Below, piece after piece: positions 58,260-64,000 of a stretch of 64,000 bases of DNA. The stretch is from Lepidonotus clava (taxonomy: Eukaryota; Annelida; Polychaeta; Phyllodocida; Polynoidae). The number at the start of each line of letters is the position of its first letter. Position 1 is the stretch's first letter. Under the pieces are notes generated by a model. The model had not been told where the DNA came from. It saw only the letters and a list, made by a program, of their open reading frames with translations, and did not search any database. Position numbers and translations under genes: made by a program. Where the stretch lies: contig OW387136.1 of assembly GCA_936440205.1 (NCBI GenBank), positions 15,472,788 to 15,536,787 on the forward strand, read 5' to 3'.

Positions 58260-61080
58260 TTGCCTTAATAATACGCACTGATTAGATCTCGTGCCCAACA
58301 GTGGGGTCGGAAGGACTCCCGACCATCGAGTTGGTTTATGTGTCCGTCCCTTTTAACTCTCCATTCAAAAATCGTTGAATTTCTCCCTATCGCGGATAGC
58401 TGATTTATAGTATTGTTTGCACCTGCAGGCTAATTTACACAAAATCTGTTGACAAAAACACTGGAAAAGCTATAGAAAATATACAAATATTTGCTATAAT
58501 TATCTCCATCTATAATGAATGTATTTTCAAACCAACTTGGAAAATATCAATATAGATACAAAGTGAAAAATGCTGATCACTAGCCTACTTTTACAACATG
58601 TTCATTTAAAATGATGCCCAGATTAATTAAAATTCCAGTAGGGCCTACTGTACTCCAAAAAATTCCAGTACTGTTACTTGTCGACATATTACCCAGCATG
58701 CATCTTGACCTAGGGAGGTAGTATGTATGTATACAGAAAATTGGTCATCCGTGGTTGGAAAAGTTAGGTACATCAAACATGGCAAGTGAAATAGTGAATG
58801 GAAACTGTCTCATGGCCTCTTTTTCCCCAAGTAGATCTAAGTGATGATAACGTTATTGTCCACGTGTAGCCTACATCCACTTTAAATTCCTTCAGGCTTC
58901 ACCAATACGAGTTTGGTCGGGTGATCATGGATGTGCCTAATAGTTTATTTACCAGAAAAAAAAGTATTAGAGTAATCAAATGGCTCGTTCAGTGAAACTG
59001 ACAGGGGGCCATTCTCAGAAGTGTGGGCATTTTATGATGAAAATATATGCCTGAAACAGGGAGAACGGCCCCTCCATAAGGTTAGTCGTTTGTAAGCCCA
59101 GAGAGGCCTATCCCTGACTAACTAGTCTGGGCCTAGATCTATCTATGCAAGCCAAAACCCGGGAACTATCAATGTTAAACCAATTCAATTCTCCAATTAC
59201 TTAGGGCTTATAGGATCCAAGTTATAGCCTAGTCTTCACAACATGCTTTGATGCTACTTTTTACAGCCAATCTCGTGTTGAAACTCATGGTTATATGACC
59301 TAGGGAATTAGCCCGTATGATAATAATGCAAAAAAGGTTTATACTTGTTATTAGGCCATAAAGTAAAATTACCTCTTCCTTAGTTGCAGCTACATAAACT
59401 TGTCCTTTGAATCTGTCAATTCAAGAATATTTTGTTGTATCACCCGCACGGCCAGCGAGCAGTGCGCATTGTGGCCAGGGCGCCATTCACACCGCTCACT
59501 GTAGACTCCATGTTCTTAGTAATTCTAAGAAAATTGAATGTTGTTTGGGTGATAAAATAAAGAAGGACCTTCAAGGTCGTCTTCGGGTGTCCGTACGACC
59601 CATGGGGATTGTACGGCCCTCGGCCTTCGCCCTCGGATTGTGACACCCTTGGAAGCCCCTCCACCCCCACCCCCGCGGTCCTTCTTATTATAATAAATAT
59701 ACCACTCTACCTCTGTCATACATGGCCATTTTGCCATTATATTTTCCACGCGTATATATGATGAGGCAGGTCAGAGATAGGTTGACGTATTGTCAAGTTT
59801 GTGAAAGTCCCTAATATGGCGGTGTAACAAAACCTCGGTCCCTAATTGACCACTTTCTACCGTACACGTCGGCTACTTTGAGCTATTAAGACTCTAGAGA
59901 GCATGCCGATTATGCCCATTTAGAGGCCTATATATATTTATAGGGAGACTATGGCTATTACAGATCAGAAATAAGCGCACCGTCGGTTGAATTGACCCCC
60001 GCTGGGCCAACCCCCGCCGCCCAACCTCAAAACCCCTTTTACCTGAATGTTTAAACAGCCTCATCTTGCAAGTCGGGTTTTGGTCGCGCCCGTCAACCCC
60101 TGACCGCCCAACACGGAACGATAGCGGCACGCAGTCAAAAATATTTTAAGCTAAAAGGAAAAAGGAAAAAAAAAAGAGAAAATGAAAGTATTACATTTCA
60201 AATTCCCAAATCATTTATTGAAAGTGCAGCACTTTTACTCCTTGTTTCTCTGGTTCTTTATGCATTATGCCCCAGAAAGTCTCAAATCACCCCGTCTATT
60301 TTTTTCGGACTATTTATTTCTCTCTTTGGGTCTGTATGCCAGGTTCCAACTTAAATGTTAAACGATACATGCTTACATGGTTTACCATACATGGAGATGT
60401 GACATCATTGTCGCGAGTAAATTCATTCTCTCAAGAGCGTCCCACAAGACATTAGTCCAGTTGATGTAATCACCAGAGTGGCATCTGAGTGCTCACAGGT
60501 GGCGCAACCGTGTAAGTGTGTATTGTATAAAACAGATGCAAGAAATTTTAGAATGTTTCAAATAGACTTATCGAGGAAGGAGCATAACTTAAATATATTC
60601 ATTAGTTCTGCATTCCGTTCTAAACTAGGCTTTCGCGGTTAACCTGATTTAGAGGTTTCGCCATCAATATATTTTGGGTAAAGGGAGCACTTTTCCCCAC
60701 ATGAATGCGTACAATGAACTCTCTGTCCCTCGATACATACCTCAACGGACATGTGGAGGAAAAAAGGGAATATAGATCCTGAAATCCTGACTTCTTCCGC
60801 GCCGACTTTTGATATTGGCAAAACTTGCATGCCAAGTGTCTATTGTAAAACATAATTAGGGATATTTGGCGGGTGTGTTTCACTACATTAAGTGGATCTG
60901 CAAACTTACATTACCTGAAAAAAAAGTTGTGCACCACAAAAGAAGGAGTAATATGTCCAGTTGTTTATTTTTGTATTGCAACGCCAGGACCTCCTAATAT
61001 AGCCCCAGTAAGGGGGCTGGTGGCGGGTATGTGCTCCAGCCCCGTCGGCCGTGGGCGCACTCAGGCGCATCGAACCGTAA
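58260..61080. other. intronic DNA, no exon recognised
   Basis: The interval between the two first coding exons is mostly AT-rich. A GC-rich patch at 59575-59690 (GTCGTCTTCGGGTGTCC, CCCTCGGCCTTCGCCCTCGG) resembles the one near 1938-1990. A 78-codon frame at 59894-60130 minus is unremarkable. Confidence 0.4.
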
Positions 61081-61089
61081 AGCTACTGT

Positions 61090-61090
61090 C

Positions 61091-61121
<31 letters not shown>

Positions 61122-61122
61122 A
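61090..61122. repeat. C18 run joined to (CA)7
   Basis: A homopolymer C tract runs into a CA repeat, as at 50341. It separates AT-rich intron from the GC-rich block leading to the exon at 61481. Confidence 0.92.
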
Positions 61123-61139
61123 GTGACACACACGTCCCT

Positions 61140-61480
61140 TGCCCAACCTCTGTACATAACCCTACCACACCACAGGGAAGTCGAGCACATCTCGGACGTG
61201 GGACAGGACAGCTGGGGATCCAACGGGGATCCAGGGACGTTGTTTTACCTACCAAACCCCGATGGCTCCACCCGCGGACTGACCAGGTGTGCTGTTGTCC
61301 CTGTGAGTACCACCTGTACAGTGGAGTGGTCGTTTCCCACCTGTAAAGACGTACATACCTCACCTGCACGGCCAGGTGAGGCTGCTGGGGCCATGGCCGT
61401 CACGTTAGGGGAGTGAGGTGTCACCGCTCACATAGGAGGACGCATACCTGAGAGAGGAGGAGGAGGAGGAGGGGGGCAGG
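61140..61480 (+). promoter_or_regulatory. putative alternative promoter/5' UTR with five CACCTG E-boxes
   Basis: A GC-rich block directly upstream of the start at 61481 contains CAGGTG or its complement CACCTG at 61284, 61311, 61338, 61361 and 61373, five copies in 95 bp. CACCTG is the core bound by Snail/ZEB repressors and E-protein/bHLH activators. A GAGGAGGAGG tract abuts the start codon. There is also a possible untranslated exon between CACCACAG (about 61173) and GTTGTCCCT|GTGAGT (GT at about 61301). The absence of a pyrimidine tract before the ATG favours a true transcription start here rather than a splice acceptor. Confidence 0.5.
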
Positions 61481-61667
61481 ATGGCTGGCCTCAACCTCCA
61501 TGGCCAGGGTGGGGTCACCAATCCCCACACCCCGGCCACCACCATTAAGGTACCACAGGAGGCGGTCAATGTCACCACTGACATGCCCTATGGGAACTTT
61601 ACCACACAAGCCAACAATGCCACCACCACAACCGATGAGTTTCTGGCCCTGTTTTACAACAAGTTCT
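61481..61667 (+). CDS. first coding exon, isoform 2 of gene B
   Basis: An ATG in ideal context (A at -3, G at +4; GGCAGGATGG) opens a frame reading MAGLNLHGQGGVTNPHTPAT, then TIKVPQEAVNVTTDMPYGN, then a Thr/Asn-rich stretch and TDEFLALFYNKF. It ends at a perfect donor, TTCT|GTAAGT (GT at 61668), in phase 1 on a T, exactly as the exon at 56769-56964 does. Codons are C-ending, unlike the flanks. There is no signal peptide or membrane segment. The simplest reading is an alternative amino-terminus made from a second promoter and spliced to the same downstream exon, which must lie beyond 64000 or have escaped notice. Family not recognised. Confidence 0.75.
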
Positions 61668-64000
61668 GTAAGTACTGAAGTAAACTGGTTCATAAACTGT
61701 GATTTCTTTCATTCATCAGAGAGCGGAAAAATGGCCTTTGAATAGTTTAATATGGTGTGTGTAGTACGCTATGGAAAGTTGTCATGGTTAAAGGTACGTG
61801 TCTCTGGATCCAGCACAAAGCACAGAGACCGTTTATCAGTTAAGTTTGCAACAAAAATCTACCATGAAGGAAATAAGATGCTCGTGTTTGGGCCCCGGAT
61901 TTCAGTGGTTTGGAGGTCCTATACCCTATTTGCCACTAGAAATGGAACATTAGATATTGTAGGAATGGTTAAGTGCTAAGAAATTTCAACTGATTCCCTC
62001 AGAGTTTTTCAGTAGCTTTATCCTCAGTTACTGTCAGTGTTTGTGGAAAGGAAATCACGAAATATATACTGTTTTCAATGAGTTAGGGACTTTGCTGTAT
62101 ATTTTTAGATTCCTACAAGAATGTAACAGTGTACATTCCTCAAGGCACTGTACCATGATTAGATACGCTATAATAGGAAACGAGGGTTGGGTATAAGAAT
62201 AACCCCTGTCTATATATATCCCCTGCCTATATATACTCGGCCCTGCCAAGATGACACCTAAATGTCCGAAATTAAGGGGAACTCTATGCATCCTCCTACT
62301 GTTTCTGTACTGATTTCACACTGAATTTCTACTGCATTTTGTCCCGGGTATAGATCAAATTGTAAGGAGGGTGGAAGATCGGGGTTACTGAACCCTTAGC
62401 CCCAATAAGAAAAAGTCTTTGAAAAGAAACAAAAATGTTGGACACTTCATTTGAAAGAATGTACAGGCCCTAAGAGTTGAAAGGGACAGCATGGGCAAGC
62501 CATGTTGAAGGTATGTCCCTTCCCCCTGTTAAGAGGATAGATTAAGTTTGGGTTGATCGTTATTGCATTGACTTATTTTCTGCCTCAGACACTACCGAAA
62601 AAAAACTAATATTAGCCTTTTCCTGATTCAAGCCATACTCTAACTTTTGGCTTTATCTTTGAGCATATGTTCACAACAGTTTTTCATAAGCACCATTGAA
62701 TTCAAGGTTATAACTTATGTAAACCCCTTATTTAAGCTGCACCCTTAAAGACAAGTTGAGGTCTGATTAGCTGCTATTTCTGAGACTAACCTTCATATAA
62801 GCCGCGGCTTTATATTAGGGGTTTTACAGGACTAAGGTACACTGGTAATGACCAGTTCGTTCGTCACAGTTCACTAGTTTGATCCATTATTTCAGCCAGA
62901 AAGACCACAAAGGTCCAAAGGGACACTGTCCAGGGACGATATACTGATATAGACCCTAACCCCTACCATTGTTTCCTACACAACGGTTTACTTTAAATAG
63001 CACCAGGGTTACATTATGTTGAGGCGTGCCTCATTTTAACAGTGAACATCAAACAAAACAAAATCGTCCCTTCATCAGTGACGGTGGAGAAAGCGTAGAT
63101 CTAGTTAGTTATTCAAGGTTTTGTTACTTAAGGAAACTCAAAGTATCAACAATAAAGTTGCTTTATATGACCTATGTGTCAGAACAAAATCTTGATATAT
63201 CAAATGAAATGTAATGTTATATGTTTACGCAGAATATGATTTTATTCATTCAAAACATGACTGTGATTGTCAGAGAAATTGTAACAAAGTCATAATTGAG
63301 CTATTATACCAATTGCTACTCATTCAGCCCCCAGACCCTTACAGTTCAGCTTGATGAAGTGCCAAGGTCTTCAAAGTGCCATTTAAACATTAAAGGGGGC
63401 TCATTTTGTACAGGTTGTTTAAAAGTGGCAATTTACAATAATGTTGGTTACGCCCATCGTTTCTTCCAGTGGTAAACCATGGCTAATAGCATATCATTGG
63501 TAGAACCTTTAAAGAATTCAATTGTTTTACTTTCCAGAAGCTTTCTATCCTGCATATATAAAAAATCAAAATTAAGGAAAGCTTTTGACCAAAACTAATA
63601 CAAAATTCTATGTGCTGATATTATCATTGAGTAAAGACCGATGCAATTCACATGTTTCACATCTTTACAATTACAAAGGTACATATTCATTTTAAATGTA
63701 AGTTAGATATTAAATTTCTTAAACGGTGGTGATTATGTGCTGTTCCACGTAAACAAGAAAGTACTTAAATGTAATGTGTATTCAGATGAATTTGAGTTTC
63801 CATTATACTGTGCAAAATTACTAGTGAGTAATCGTATGTTCACTGACATAGTCTATTCTTAGGGTAACTGGCTTTGTTTGATGTTGGCAAGATGAAATAA
63901 ACTTTACCGTTATTGTGCACACTGAGGGTAAATTAGGCCGAACGGACAGTATACTCAGTATGAAATGAAATTCACATTTACGTATCGCCGTACACACTTT
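61668..64000. other. intron of gene B, no exon recognised
   Basis: AT-rich throughout, with a short repeated ATATATATCCCCTGCCT patch near 62211. Open frames at 61752-61979 and 63026-63214 are AT-coded without splice support. No exon starting in the required phase stands out. Confidence 0.45.

Noticed and set aside
61123-61416. Coding region DVGQDSWGSNGDPGTLFYLP upstream of the 61481 start
   Set aside because: All three frames are nearly open here because of GC content, and the E-box cluster and start context favour promoter/5' UTR.
1-64000. CRISPR arrays, operons, bacterial genes
   Set aside because: The repeats are minisatellites or transposons without spacer structure, and gene density and splice signals are those of an animal genome.
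1-64000. Retroviral, LTR or Polinton-like elements
   Set aside because: No paired long terminal repeats and no capsid, envelope, integrase or polymerase-like frame was recognised; the only retroelement remains are LINE 3' ends and SINEs.

Overview
The window is animal genomic DNA: AT-rich background, GT-AG splice signals, tRNA-derived SINEs, LINE remnants, many small inverted-repeat transposons, minisatellites and very frequent long G/C homopolymers. There is no bacterial gene density and no long open frame. Recurrent words such as TAGGCCTA and ACATGTA, together with the repeat types, suggest an aquatic invertebrate, possibly a deuterostome (echinoderm, hemichordate or cephalochordate). This is an impression from composition, not an identification.

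Genes are sparse and split into short exons, all of the credible ones on the + strand. The best-supported are two first coding exons, 56769-56964 and 61481-61667. Both have good start contexts, codon-like composition and perfect GTAAGT donors, and both end in the same phase on the same base (T). They look like alternative amino-termini of one gene that continues beyond the right edge. A CpG-rich block at 23.9-24.6 kb ending in a strong donor (24269) could be a distal untranslated first exon for it. A second, weaker model strings together 4284-4402, 9112-9164 and a terminal exon 17024-17199, whose splice phases agree. Several other small exon-like islands (19.4, 20.5, 21.9 and 50.5 kb) are listed at low confidence. 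I recognise none of these proteins.

Regulatory DNA: 47.94-48.18 kb is a GC-rich promoter-like block holding a full CRE, a perfect RFX X-box, two ETS sites and a perfect NRF1 palindrome. A second perfect X-box lies at 42.46 kb. Five CACCTG/CAGGTG E-boxes fall within 95 bp just upstream of the 61.48 kb exon.

Repeats make up most of what is recognisable. They include three related SINEs (2.3, 39.0 and 41.8 kb), two LINE 3' fragments (5.9 and 20.8 kb), a CACTG-ended DNA transposon (12.0 kb), a family with CAGGGGCGGATCC-type ends, a family with ATTCCACTA ends, a TGTGCAGA-ended pair (27.3 and 48.6 kb), a 341-342-bp tandem array with a conserved hairpin (39.7-41.0 kb), and minisatellites of 16, 35, 39, 72 and 122 bp. 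No retroviral, LTR or Polinton-like element was recognised, and I saw no evidence of a new defence-like or operon-like system.
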